NCBI RefSeq assembly: GCF_030864355.1
Contig: NC_083396.1
Coordinates: 1,550,001-1,614,000 of the forward strand
Source: Cutaneotrichosporon cavernicola
Lineage: Eukaryota; Basidiomycota; Tremellomycetes; Trichosporonales; Trichosporonaceae
Reading direction: 5' to 3'
DNA: 64,000 bases
Shown in pieces: positions 35,801 through 45,914 of this stretch; position 1 is the first letter of the stretch; the number at the start of each line of letters is the position of its first letter. The position numbers were made by a program, and so were the translations under genes. A model generated the notes under the pieces. That model did not search any database. It was not told where the DNA came from and was given only the letters and a program-made list of their open reading frames with translations.

Positions 35801-36313
35801 TTGGCATGCCCATCTGCGGCTGAGGAGCGAACGAGACAGGCTGGCAGACAATGGATGAACGAGGTCGGGTAGTGGGCAGACGATATGAGGTCCAGACAAG
35901 GTAGACAAGGGAGGAAGGGCGGCCGTCAGCATCGCGGACGAGCCATGTCATTAGTAGGCGCAACTCACCCCGTTGTGCTGCTGTGCGCTATTCCACATGT
36001 TTGGAGCGATTCCTTGAGGGAAGGGGTTGAAACTAAAAGAGCCGCTTGACGTCCCGGGAGCGGAATGCGCTTGTTGATGAAGATGAAGCGATTGAGGTCT
36101 TTGCCCTGGTGATGGAGCAGTCGAGAACGCTGGTGTGGACGTCAAGGACAAACTGGTCGATGGGATTGATGGAGATGGATCCGAGGTAGAGGGACGAGTG
36201 CCGTTGAGTGAGCTCGTCTGTGGCACGGAAGCTGTGATGTGTCAGCGAGTGCAACCAGAACGAGGGGAAGGGGTGAGCTAACAGTGCAGGTTATCGGCAA
36301 GAAGGGCGTCCAT
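32865..36313 (-). CDS. CSL-family (CBF1/Su(H)/LAG-1) DNA-binding transcription factor
   Basis: Fungal CSL proteins, like fission-yeast Cbf11/Cbf12, bind GTGRGAA-type sites without Notch. Exons are 36313-36283, 36231-35969, 35840-34484, 34444-33154, 33115-33023 and 32985-32865; 1051 residues. A ~370-residue Gln/Ser/Pro-rich N-terminus precedes the RHR-N region (IKHTVRMYEQSP, YGNEKRFLCPHPQ). The beta-trefoil follows with FYSKDIKVISKPSKKK and, across intron 3, ADLIIQHGSTIALFNRVKSQ, which is very close to the animal KVALFNRLRSQT block. A long Ser/Pro insert interrupts the trefoil before CIWSIVSTEQIEYSFYIPP. The C-terminal Ig-like domain ends FDVYYGDEPAV...IPTGFMYPPF. The RHR-N residues typical of DNA contact are present, so binding is probable. 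Confidence 0.9.
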
Positions 36314-39300
36314 GCCGGGTAGATGCGAACGCGGCGGTGATGGATGGCGTGGAGGATGATGACAACTGCCCAGTCTTTTAAGGAGCAAAGCCGGGAGCTA
36401 GATTGGGTGGAAGCGCCGAGAGCGGCGAGTGCAATGTCCAAGCGGCGTCGCTAAACTCGCATTACGCCTCTGTAGCGCGGTCGTGTGTTTGTCGGGAGCA
36501 AAAAGGGCGAGGCGAGCGTGATGCCGGGATGGGAGAGAGGAAGAGGAAGATGTTGAGAAGGGTACGGTTAGGGCAGTCGATACCGCAGACAGGGCACCGC
36601 TTTCAAGGCTGGTGTGTGTAGTGTGATGTGTTTGCGTAGAACAGAACAGTGGAAGAGGAGGAGGAGGAGGTAGACCAAGGTTGAAGGGAAGAAAGATGAT
36701 GAGCAGAGGTAGAAAGGCGAGTCGAAAGGATTATGAGCGATCAGAGATGATGTATCGAGTGAGATGAAGATAGTCGAAAGAGCCAAAGGTAAGAGTGTAC
36801 AGTTGAACTGGGGTGCGACTGTTGTCTCCAAAGATGATAATGGAAATGGGGATGATGCCCAGAGACTAATAGAGGAAAGAGGATGTGGTCACGATGAGGA
36901 TTGATTGAAAGAATGAATGAATGAATGGATAGAGTGGAGGGTAGGAGAGATGAGGTGTGGAGAGAGAGATGTGTTGTGTGTCACAAAGCGGCTAATTCCA
37001 AGGAGGTGGGTTGGGTGGATTCACAAGTACAGTCTGGGCTTGAAAGGGATCATGCACTACGATATCGGATAGGGTAGGGATCCAGGATGTGGCCACCGCC
37101 GGTTGGAATGGAATGTAATGGGCAATTAGACTAGACGCTTACCCCAATTTAGATGTTCCCTTTTGTCGGCAAAGTCCAAATCTTGACTGTCTGTGCGTTG
37201 CGCAACAGATAATGGGGCCTAGGAGGGGGACGATGAGGACAAGATCCAGGTGAGGGGGGGTTGGTTGGTTGACTGCGCTAGAGGGTTGAGGTTTGGGGAT
37301 GAGATATGGGGGAGGTGGACAAAGGACCAAGGACCAAGGACCAAGGACCAAGGACGAGTGGGTGGCGGATGGGTGAGTCCGCCGACCAAAAGAGGTTGAC
37401 CGTAGGTGCTAGTCAGCGGCGGGTTGAATAGTGTATCGATGGCGTCGTTTTCGACTAGTGTTATCCGACGGTTTTCCAAATGTACAAATTGTGAGGATTG
37501 TGCGTGTATAGAGTGTGAAAGTATAGCACAGAGAGCAAGGTGGGAGATGACAAACAAGTCGTGTGGATCAAAGGATCAAACCGGCCGAGTTCAAGTCCTC
37601 ACCACCAGTGGCTTGGATAATGTTAGGTTGATTGCGATCAAGGTAGTGTGAGGGTCGTGCGTGCGTGCTCAGGGATAAACTGTGGGGTGGGTTTGCCTCC
37701 TGACTGTATCCTTGGTAATCGGATTGGTTTGATCCTAATGATTCCTAGTTTGCGAATTGGGTTGGGGATTAATGACCGGAGGAACTTGGCCGCAAGGATC
37801 CGATCCGGGGTAAAGGGGTAAAACGCTAAAGACAAGACAACCAAAGACGATAGTTGGCTCAGTCCGCCAGGTCCACTCCAAACGCTAACGTTTGGTCTGT
37901 TCGATGGCCAAAGTGGCAAAGTAGATCTAAAACTGTCAGCCCACAATGCCTCCATGTGGGCACCAACCTCGAGCCCAGCCAAACAGCTTGAAGATCACTA
38001 GCGGTTGCAGTGCGTCCGCGGAAGAGATTCCCGACGATACGAGGCGAGTCTACAGTGGCTGCGCTGCGGAAACAAGATGTTCGCGAGGTTCGATTCGAGG
38101 TTGCCGGATCCGGCGGTACCGGACGGGTCTTGCAGGTTACCGAGCCTGCCGAGTAGGGTATTGATATCTGTTTTGAACAGAAGCTGGCTGCGCCGAACGA
38201 ATAAAAGTGCTTTAGGAAGGGGGATGCTGATGCTGCTTTCGAGAGGATCGCAGTGGACTGTATATGCTGAGGGTACGGATGATGCTAGCAATGACAAGTG
38301 GACGTCGCAGTGCGGGATTGTTGCTTGGCTGCTTAGCCGCCTTTGCTCGCAGTGATGCTCGGTTGTGAGACGACCGGGACAACAATGGTGCCGTTTCCCT
38401 CAGTTGTCGTCTCGCAAGATGGCAGGAACTGGCTAACTGGATGGAGGTCAAGCAGGGCAGGAAAGGCCCGCCAGGGCTTTGTACGATATACACCGGTAGC
38501 ATGACGATCTAGAGGCAAAGAGGGACAAGCCGACTGGTGTGCCTGGAGGGGGGAGGTTTAGCAGTCGTCTGAACGAGGGGAGACGGGCTGGTTAAGGATC
38601 AGGCAGCATGAGGCGAAAGGGAGAGTGGCATGTGGACTTGTGGGCATCTTGGCATGCCGTCAGAGGAACTAGTAACGGCGGGGGGAAGGTGGCCGGTTGG
38701 GGTTCTGGAAGATACGATCTACTAGGACGTCCGAACAACGAAGCTGCCGAGAGCATGACGTTTAAACACTGGGCGACGAGGTTGTTTGGAGCAACTGAGC
38801 GTTTGATTCTACTCTTAGTTGTGACCCCCGTAATTTGGGTGGCGTACAGAGCTTTGAAAAGTAGGTTTATCCCAGGGCACCCTATAGGTTTAAAGCAAAG
38901 GCAACTAAAGGATAACGAGGAATGGAATGGAATTACTAGCCAATAGGTATTCATCCCTATTTAACCTTTGACACGGCATATCTGAACCCTGTCCACCCCA
39001 CATGAGCAGAACAAGGTCGCTTGAGCACGACTGCCAGTTAAGCAGCATCCTTGGCTATAAACTGATTTCGGCACAGGCACTTTACCCCTTCACCCAATAC
39101 CGTGCGTGATGCGTTTGTGACGGCTTAGGCTTTGGACGGTGGACTGCGGAAGGTGGATTGTGGACTGTGCGTTGCAAGTGCACGTACTGTACTTGTACTC
39201 TGTGTCCCTGGTACGCCAACGGGCTGCATGACATTGCCTGACCCTTTATCCCTCCCTACAGACAATATCTAATGTCCAATGGCATCCACATCTTGGCCAC

Positions 39301-40181
39301 ATGGCATGTGGCTGATATCTCTGGCTGCTGCCAGGGATAGGGGTCCATGGTGGGAGTCCAGGCCGGTCTGGGTTCGGGGAATTTTACCCCTACCCACGTC
39401 GTCGACACCTACCAACGTGAGCTGGGATCGGTAACACCCGGCAGAGCCGGCAATCTGTTGAGAGGGTCAAAAGAGTTGGCTGGATGACCACGATATGACT
39501 GTTCCTGGTAGTATGGCCCTGTTTCACCCTCCCACTTGTAACCTCGTCATCCTCACCCTCTTCATCTGCCGTAGCTGCCGTATATTTCTGCCGTTATCCT
39601 AATGTACATTATAACACTTACATGATATAAATCACATCAACCGTGATGGCCCGACCAGGAACCCGGAACTGGTGGCAACATTACTGAGGCCCCAGTTGTC
39701 CAGCCAGTCTCAAAGAAACCAGCCAGGCCTCGCTACCACCACATGGATTCCAACTGCTTAACGGATGCACACACAAGGCGGCCAGCAAAGCCCGCCGGCG
39801 CCCCGAGGGATTCCCGAGTGCCTCGGACTTGGGCGAAGGAATGTGTGATTGGGATTTGTGACGTCGTACCAAGTAGTCCTCCTCAGTTCCGCGGGCCGCG
39901 CCCCCAAGTTTAGTCACGACGGTTTCGGGTCTCCCAGGTAGGTTCGTGCTCGAATACATGGTTCTGGAGTCTGGTACGTGAGGTGCAGTATCTGTGATGC
40001 GTCTCGTCTGTCTGGTGAGTCTGGCGCACGTGATGCGCGGCGCGTCATGATCAACGTGTGAGCAAACGGGTGTGCCGCCAAGGGCACCCCTGCCAAGCAG
40101 AGTGCCTGCGGCGTCCACACCGCAGCGCACTCGATGTGGGTGCAATTCTGCAGTACAATAGTTGAATGCATCTATTTCTAC
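36314..40181. other. 3.9-kb gene-free region upstream of the CSL gene
   Basis: I find no exon chain, tRNA or recognisable domain. The part next to the CSL gene (36320-37000) is purine-rich on the plus strand, thus CT-rich on the CSL strand, consistent with a long 5' leader or promoter. A GGACCAA heptamer repeat lies at about 37319-37354. Base composition becomes AT-richer than the genes around 38700-39650. Short frames such as 38608-38946 lack support. Confidence 0.5.
37319..37354 (+). repeat. GGACCAA heptamer tandem repeat
   Basis: Four to five direct copies of GGACCAA (plus strand) in the non-coding region upstream of the CSL gene. Confidence 0.85.
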
Positions 40182-41040
40182 CTATCGCCCCGTCTTCTCC
40201 CTCTCAAACTCCTCCCCAAGGTGCTCCTTAAGTGCTGGGATATTCGCAACCCCCTCACCACACTTGAAGCATGTGAGGGGTTCGCGCAGCAGTGCCTCCT
40301 TGGCGGCCAGAGTCTGCGTTAGCTCGTTAAGGCCCAGGGACGTAGGCTGGACTTACCTCGGCACGGTCTCCCCAGTCCGAGTCGAGCCACGAGCGTACCT
40401 CGCGCAGGCTGACGAAGAAGCCCAGGTCAGGCCGGAACGAGTTGTAGTGTTTCTTGGTCTTTAGGGTTGGGCTGCACAGGTCGTCGGAGATGACGTGGAG
40501 ATGGAGGTGGCTGGGGTTAGGAGGAGGCGGGAGAGAGAGGGAAGGTGAGGAGGAGCGGTATTCGGTGGTTCAGTCGGAAAGGTACGGGGAGGGAGGAGAA
40601 AGAGGGGGGGACGGAGAGACGGAGAGACGGAGAGACGGAAAGACGGAGAGACGGAAAGACGGAGGGACGGAAAGACGGAGAGACGGGGAGACCCACTGCA
40701 TAGACGGTACCGCATGGAAACCCATATTCAACCCCCAAGCCACACCAGTAGTCTTGACCATTTCGTCGCGCACCATCTCCTCGACTTCTGCGGCCGCCTC
40801 TGCCAACTCATGCAGCACATTCCTCGCCTTTCCACTTCGCAGGAGACTCGCGAGGCTATCGAGATCGCTATCTTTCAAGTCTGGATGGGGGAGCCGGGGC
40901 ATGACCAGCACATGGTAGTGGGCCTTGGGATACTTGTCGAATATGGCGATGGTGCTCGGCGTCTCGAGGAGCAGCGTCGAGGGGGGGAGGGCAGATGGGC
41001 GCGGGAGGCGCGCAATCTCCCGCAGTGCCACCAGACCCAT
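40182..41040 (-). CDS. HNT3: Aprataxin-like HIT-domain DNA deadenylase (HNT3)
   Basis: Removes AMP from abortive 5'-adenylated DNA ligation intermediates; nuclear repair enzyme. Exons 41040-40697, 40510-40357 and 40313-40182; 209 residues, near the ~217 of yeast Hnt3. The HIT domain starts with TIAIFDKYPKAHYHVLVMPR and carries the catalytic HIT motif HHLHLHVISDD created exactly across intron 1. After it comes KKHYNSFRPDLGFF. The C-terminal C2HE zinc finger is LTCFKCGEGVANIPALKEHLGEE with Cys, Cys, His and Glu ligands. Intron 1 is 186 nt and contains a CT-rich tandem repeat. The next upstream in-frame ATG (41187) would add 49 residues without homology. Confidence 0.93.
40609..40692 (+). repeat. 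8-nt minisatellite (GAGAGACG/GAAAGACG) in HNT3 intron 1
   Basis: About ten tandem copies of an 8-nt unit of the form AGACGGAR on the plus strand. On the HNT3 coding strand this is a pyrimidine-rich array (CCGTCTYT) close to the intron's 5' end. Confidence 0.9.
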
Positions 41041-42240
41041 AGCTGGGTAGTGGAGAGAATGGGCTGGAACTGGAGTAGAGAGGCAATCTGACACGGAATG
41101 GAGGTCGTCACTGCCGATAAGCCACGTTATCTCGCTCCACCGTGGGAAAGTAGACACCAAAACCACGTATGTGTCTTTTGACGGCATCGCGCATAACTAA
41201 ATAGGATCCTTGGTTTGGCTCCACTCTGTCGGACTCGGAGTCAACTTCTGACCTGCCAGCTGACAGGTGACCTCAGCTGACATCTGACCAGACAGCCGAC
41301 CTCGCTTCGACGGTCGGCCCTGCCGTTATTGAAGGTACGAGTCCTTACGGCTGAGCTCTTTGGAATCCCTGAGTGGTCCAGAAATCGTCTTGACCTGGGA
41401 AGAGTGTACGTCGCCCCCCCCATGTCGGCGCACGCTCTCGATGAGGTGCAAACTCCCACCTGACCTGACGGAATACCACAGACCTCCAATCGGCGACCCG
41501 GCGACAAGGGTGACGAAGAAGAGGGGGATGGGAAACCCGCCCAATCGCATGTTAGCTGTTTAGAGCCGGCACAGGTCGGACTCTTGGACTGCAAGCCACG
41601 CTCAAGGGCAGGATCCACTGTAGATCTTTCTGGGCCGTTTGACGCGGCCGCATGAATAGAATGTGGCATGAGGCGTCAAGGAGATAGACAGGTGGCTCGA
41701 TCGGCCGGGGGGGCGTCGCCGCCTATCCCCCGATCCTCCGGCAGCGGCGGAACGTGGCTTGGGCTTGGGCTTGGGCTTGGGCTTGGGCTTGGGCTTGGGC
41801 TTGAGATGCGGTACTCGTGACCAAGTGGCTGGACGCGACGCGAAGCTGAAGAGGTGGATCTAGGTTCAATTCGCAATACGCATTGTTCATTGTTCAATGT
41901 CCAAACGCCGTTTGTCAGAGCAGAATTGCTCAATTGCATGATGTTTGGCCATGAGTACGAGCTTAATCGAGTCCAGAGTCCAAGATGTCACAGATACACT
42001 TATACCCTTCCTACACTCACTGTGACTCACTTGAATCAGCAATACACCTGTTGGTCCGTGCTCGTCACCAGCGATTTTGTCCCCAAGTCGATGAATCACA
42101 TTTATCAGATTAGCGGTCGGGATATACGGACCCCTGGAAGTACAGGGTGCGGCGCAGTGTGGCACCACGAAACCGCCCCTCGCACCGTTGCAACAACTAA
42201 ACGAAAACGAAAACGAAACAAAACAATACGCTCACGCGCT
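41041..42240. other. Intergenic region upstream of HNT3
   Basis: 1.2 kb with a hexamer repeat at 41757-41803 and otherwise no supported gene. The HNT3 promoter should lie at 41041-41300. Confidence 0.45.
41757..41803 (+). repeat. (GGGCTT)n hexamer tract
   Basis: Seven to eight perfect tandem copies of GGGCTT. Not a telomeric TTAGGG-type unit. Confidence 0.9.
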
Positions 42241-42319
42241 AGGTCATGACGGGGGTCGAACCCGCAATCTCCTGATGTACTCGTCGTAGTCAGACGCGAT
42301 GCCATTTCGCCACACGACC
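42241..42319 (-). tRNA. tRNA-Arg(ACG) with a 7-nt intron
   Basis: Minus-strand cloverleaf: acceptor GGTCGTG pairs with CATGACC (one G-T), D arm GCGA/TCGC with loop AATGGCA, anticodon stem TCTGA/TCAGG, variable AGATT, T arm GCGGG-TTCGACC-CCCGT. The anticodon loop is 14 nt; a 7-nt insert (CGAGTAC) after position 37 leaves CTACGA+A with anticodon ACG. A box TGGCGAAATGG and B box GGTTCGACCCC are good. Removing the insert gives a 72-nt tRNA. Confidence 0.9.
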
Positions 42320-42351
42320 GATAAAATCGTGGGTTTTGCAGTGGGATAGAG

Positions 42352-43123
42352 TTCGGGTGATCGAAGGCGAGGAACTGAAACAGCTCGTACGCATCGGTGA
42401 CGGCGACACGACTATTGTACTGGACGAATTCTACTCGTGGTACCAGTTCAATGGGGGGAGGGCCGGAGCGTCTCGGGCGCTCTACGTCGACGACGTGAAC
42501 AAGGTGAGTCTGATTATGACCCATCTAACAACTAGGATCCTGGTGATCAACGGGCTGACCAAGGGTTTCAGGCTGGCTGGCGAGTATGCTGGGCCGTCAG
42601 TCCCGCCGCTGATCAGCGACATCCAGCAATCCGGTTCCTTTGTAGACTGTGGGGCAAACCATCCTCTCCAAATGGCTGCCATCCCCTTCTTAGATCCCGA
42701 GAGAGTCAAGCAGGACCGCATCTCTCTCCAGCGCACGTTCAAGAAGAAGCACAATCACCTCCTCGCCAGCCTTGTGCACACGGGCCTTTAGGTTAAAGTA
42801 TCTCCCCAGGCGGCGTTTTATGTCTGGCTCGACCTCCGTGTGTTCGGTGCACCACTGCACGATCCACTCCCTTCTTCGAAGAGCCGTTGAAGGAGAAATG
42901 CATTGTCGTACCGGGGATCTTCTTCGACATCAACCCCTCCCACCGGCGGAGTTTGCTCGACTCGCCGTGCACACACTTTGGGCTCTTGAGCTTTGGGCCG
43001 AGTATGCAAGTACTTGACCGCGGCCTTGACGCCATCGAGCGCCTGATCAAAGCGCCACACGGGCAAGATTTCCGGTACTGTGGGTACGGACAGTGGCCTG
43101 TGAACCCGGAGTGGGGGTATTGA
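42352..43123 (+). pseudogene. Decayed PLP-dependent aminotransferase (class I/II), 5' half missing
   Basis: Translated pieces in several frames match one aminotransferase. In order: RVIEGEELKQLV, TTIVLDEFYSWYQ, YVDDVNK, an intron-like gap 42505-42536, then INGLTKGFRLAG (the PLP lysine is in GLTK), GWRVCWAV in a different frame, LISDIQQSGSFVDCGA and PLQMAAIPFLDPERVKQDR. A TAG at 42789-42791 follows, then VKVSPQAAFYVWLDL, a further frame change before FFEEPLKEKCIVVPGIFFD, and INPSHRRSLLDSPC up to LDRGLDAIERLI. At least three frame disruptions and one nonsense codon are present. The N-terminal ~200 residues expected of the family are absent: homology begins 33 bp after the tRNA-Arg gene. Confidence 0.88.
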
Positions 43124-43798
43124 GCGGTGAGAGGGAGGGGTGCAAGTGGGTAAAGATGAGCGAGTGAGCGAGGGCGGGAAATATCGCCATGTCGCCATGT
43201 CAAGCGAGGCCATATCCCCGAACCCCGAGGCTGACGCTAGATATCGCCCGAGCGACAACTACAACGAACACGCAGGCACTAAGGGCCATAGCATCTAGCA
43301 TTTGTATTGGCCCAATGCGTCATTGATGTGGTTGTGACGTATGCAGTTGTTACAAACTGTTTGTAGTGCTCCGAACTGCACTACGAATGACGGGCGATCC
43401 CGGCGGCAGTTTTCAGTTAATCGAGCCAATTTAAGATAATGGTGGCGATTAGGGACGATTAGGTGCGGTGATTAGGTGCCGATTAGAGATTAGACCTGTT
43501 ATCGAGTGTTCGGAATGGCCCATGTGGCATGGCTTTTGTCTGCCACGGCGTCTGCTCCATCGTTCGTAGTGATGTTCGTAGGAGATTTCGTAGTGACCGA
43601 CGCGAACAATGCATGTTCGGGCGCGTACGGTCCTGATACGAGTTGTCAGCGTCGATGAGTCCGTCTCGATTACCGACGTGCCGAGTTGTGCATGGTATAA
43701 AGATGGATGAGAGACTTACCCCACCCACCATATTCAACCGCCACTCACATATTAAACCGCCACGCACTACACTACACCCCAACTGTACCAACGCACAA
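43124..43798. promoter_or_regulatory. Upstream region of the first B12D-like gene
   Basis: 675 bp. GATTAGGTGCGATTAGG-like short repeats at about 43446-43490. GGTATAAAG at about 43694-43702 is a good TATA candidate about 100 bp before the ATG. No gene seen. Confidence 0.5.
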
Positions 43799-44072
43799 AT
43801 GTTCCGCACAGCACTCCGCACCACCGCCCCCCTTGTCCGTGTCACGCAGCTCCGCGCCGCGTCCACGTCCCAGCCACCAAAGGGCAAGCTCCGTGCTGCT
43901 TGGGACCAGGTGCCCGTCGATGTGTGAGTAGACAACCACCATCAACCCTGACACCAGATACCCCCTCGTCTTCGCCGTGTCCGGCGTGTGCTGCCTCGGC
44001 ATCTTCACAATGGGATGGCACCTCGCAACCGACCGTCACCTCCGTCTCGTGCCTGACCGCCTCAGGTCGTAG
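43799..44072 (+). CDS. B12D / MLRQ-like mitochondrial microprotein, copy A
   Basis: Small single-helix inner-membrane protein resembling the NADH-ubiquinone reductase complex I MLRQ / NDUFA4 family (B12D fold). Exons 43799-43923 and 43958-44072 (intron 34 nt), 79 residues. The N-terminus MFRTALRTTAPLVRVTQLR is a typical mitochondrial presequence. Then WDQVPVDVYPLVFAVSGV and a hydrophobic helix up to about residue 62, and a short basic C-terminal tail (RLVPDRLRS). The PVDVYPL motif and gene plan are shared with copy B. A TATA-like element sits upstream. Function is inferred from size, presequence and family resemblance only. Confidence 0.78.
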
Positions 44073-44349
44073 CCTTAGCCGTGAAACAATCACCAACTCG
44101 ATCAATTGCGATTGAGTTGCACCTTGATAGCATACCGGTTGTACATTTGGTTTCGTTCTGATTGTCTCCGCCTTCACTCTCACCTTTGATGGCCGCACTG
44201 ACGCTCACTCCGTGCACAGACCATCGCACCAATCCTTGATCTGATCGATCTCCAAAAACCTCGCCGAAGATCGCTGCAGATACCAATACATACACAGAAC
44301 AACGGGTCTAGTGGTCTAGGTCTAGACTAACCTCGATCCTGTCTGACAT

Positions 44350-44670
44350 CTACTGCAGGTGGGTGGGGAGGAGGCGCAGCTCGCCGCGCTTAGAGTCCTC
44401 AGTGAGGTGCTTGTACATGACTATGGTCAGCTTGACCTGCGACGATATCACTCACTGTAACCGGATCCGCTGCAGGCGATAGTGACAATGGCTGCGAGCG
44501 GGTACACGTCGACGGGCATGCCGATGATCCAGGTCTTCCACTGACATTAGCTTCTTTTATCTGGGAGATGGGCAACTCACGAAGCCGGCCTGGGGAGCCT
44601 TGGAGGAGGACGACATGGCGCGGGCCTGGACGGCGCGGACGGGGAGGGCACGGGTAACAGCGCGGAACAT
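44350..44670 (-). CDS. B12D / MLRQ-like mitochondrial microprotein, copy B
   Basis: Same family as copy A, tail-to-tail with it, 277 bp between stop codons. Exons 44670-44581, 44540-44456 and 44420-44350 (introns 40 and 35 nt), 81 residues. Presequence MFRAVTRALPVRAVQARAMS, then WKTWIIGMPVDVYPLAAIV, one hydrophobic helix with IACSGSGY, and the tail YKHLTEDSKRGELRLLP. Conserved W...PVDVYPL matches copy A. One extra intron lies in the presequence/helix junction compared with A; the second intron falls in the helix. Predicted inner-membrane or cytochrome-oxidase/complex I associated. Confidence 0.78.
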
Positions 44671-45790
44671 TGTTTCTTTGGTGGGTTGGGTTCGAGAACT
44701 GAAGAGCACAGAAGTGAATGTGGAAGTGGAAGGTGGTTGATGGGTCTGATCAGAGCTGCCCAAGAGCTTCTTATACAGCACCAATGCGTCGTGGCGTGGC
44801 ATGGGCATGGTATTGTCTCGAGACCAAGCGCGACCCATGGTTCGTGCCACATTGTCCACCTCGACATTGTCCAGACCCCAAGCACTCGCCAGTTGCTACA
44901 TCCAAGGTACTGAAATGACCTCTCTTCGGTGCATCCTGGATCCATATCTGGATCCTGGGCGAACAAAGGCTGGGTCGCGGGGTAGCCATCCCCCGCATAT
45001 TCCGTACGTCATTACGAGTGTCCAATAGAAGCTGGCGAAATCCTAATAGCCTAATAGCCCAGAATACCGGAACTGGTCGGGCCGAGCGTTCTTTTGTTCC
45101 CAACAGGCACGGGAACAATGACGCGCCCTCGTGGCTGCTCGACTTTGAGTCTCTCAGACATCGCAATCCCAGTGCTTTGTTTGTCTCGTTCGACGTGGAT
45201 CACGCCAGGGTTCGGTTCCCACTCGACCCCGCGGGGAAAGCTCGGTTCATCCGTGCACTGGATGGGCTGGCTGTGGGAGGCTTCCTGTAGCTGCGTAGCC
45301 TTTGTTCGTTTTGCTATGGCTGGTAACAAAGCTTGCTCGTGGCCGGGGTTTCCGCGAGAACGCCAGCACGGCCGTACCCGATTTCATCGTGACTCGTCGT
45401 GGGATCGTCCGTGAGTGACACGCATGGGCGTCTACTTGTCCTGCCGGAAGAGTATCCGAGTGGGCGACCCGGTAATCGCCGGGATACGCTTGTACGTCGC
45501 TGTGAGGCTGTGGAAGTGAGAAGTGGGAAGAGATTGTGTCCGGTGACAGTGGGGTGTACCGGGTTGTGATGTGGTCACTCAGTGGATCAGTCTGTAGTCA
45601 GGTGGGGTCCCGAGGACTCGGCATGTTCATCAGTCGAGGAGAGCCGCAAACATTCAAGCAAAAGGCTCAGCGAAACAAGATTAGCCAAGCTAATGGTAGC
45701 ATGCATATGCTATGTGTGTTACTAGACACCCGCTTGGTCCATGCTGCAGTCACCCAAAAACGTATCCTAACCAGGTTTCTAACCCTGCTT
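44671..45790. other. Intergenic region between B12D copy B and tRNA-Pro
   Basis: 1.1 kb containing the promoter of copy B. Short frames here show no family signature. Nothing else supported. Confidence 0.4.
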
Positions 45791-45914
45791 GGTCCTTGCC
45801 GCGATTCGAACGCGGGGCCACTCCCAAGAGGTGAGTCCTCATCGCCAACGGATTGATCGCCGGCGTATCAGACAGCTCCCTAAGAGAGTATGATAACCAC
45901 TACACCACAAAGAC
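45791..45914 (-). tRNA. tRNA-Pro(AGG) with a 51-nt intron
   Basis: Minus strand. Exons 45914-45878 and 45826-45792, discriminator at 45791. Acceptor GTCTTTG pairs with CAAGGAC (one G-T). The D arm GTGTAGTGGTTATCAT contains the A box. Anticodon stem CTCTC/GGGAG with loop TTAGGG+T gives anticodon AGG; T arm CCGCG-TTCGAAT-CGCGG. The intron (45877-45827) contains CCT in CACCTCT that can pair with the AGG anticodon, as in typical pre-tRNA introns. Confidence 0.82.

Noticed and set aside
37570..37610. B-box-like GTTCAAGTCC suggesting another tRNA
   Set aside because: No A box or foldable arms at the proper distance upstream.
38608..38946. 112-codon plus-strand frame with a hydrophobic helix
   Set aside because: Isolated, no family signal, no splice partners and AT-richer than real genes nearby.
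41757..41803. Interstitial telomere repeat
   Set aside because: Unit is GGGCTT, not TTAGGG or a known tremellomycete telomere variant, and it is too short.
42105..42524. 139-codon minus-strand frame covering the tRNA-Arg
   Set aside because: Runs through the tRNA and antisense to the pseudogene; not a gene.
45536..45856. 106-codon plus-strand frame
   Set aside because: Its 3' part overlaps the tRNA-Pro gene on the other strand, and it lacks any family signal.
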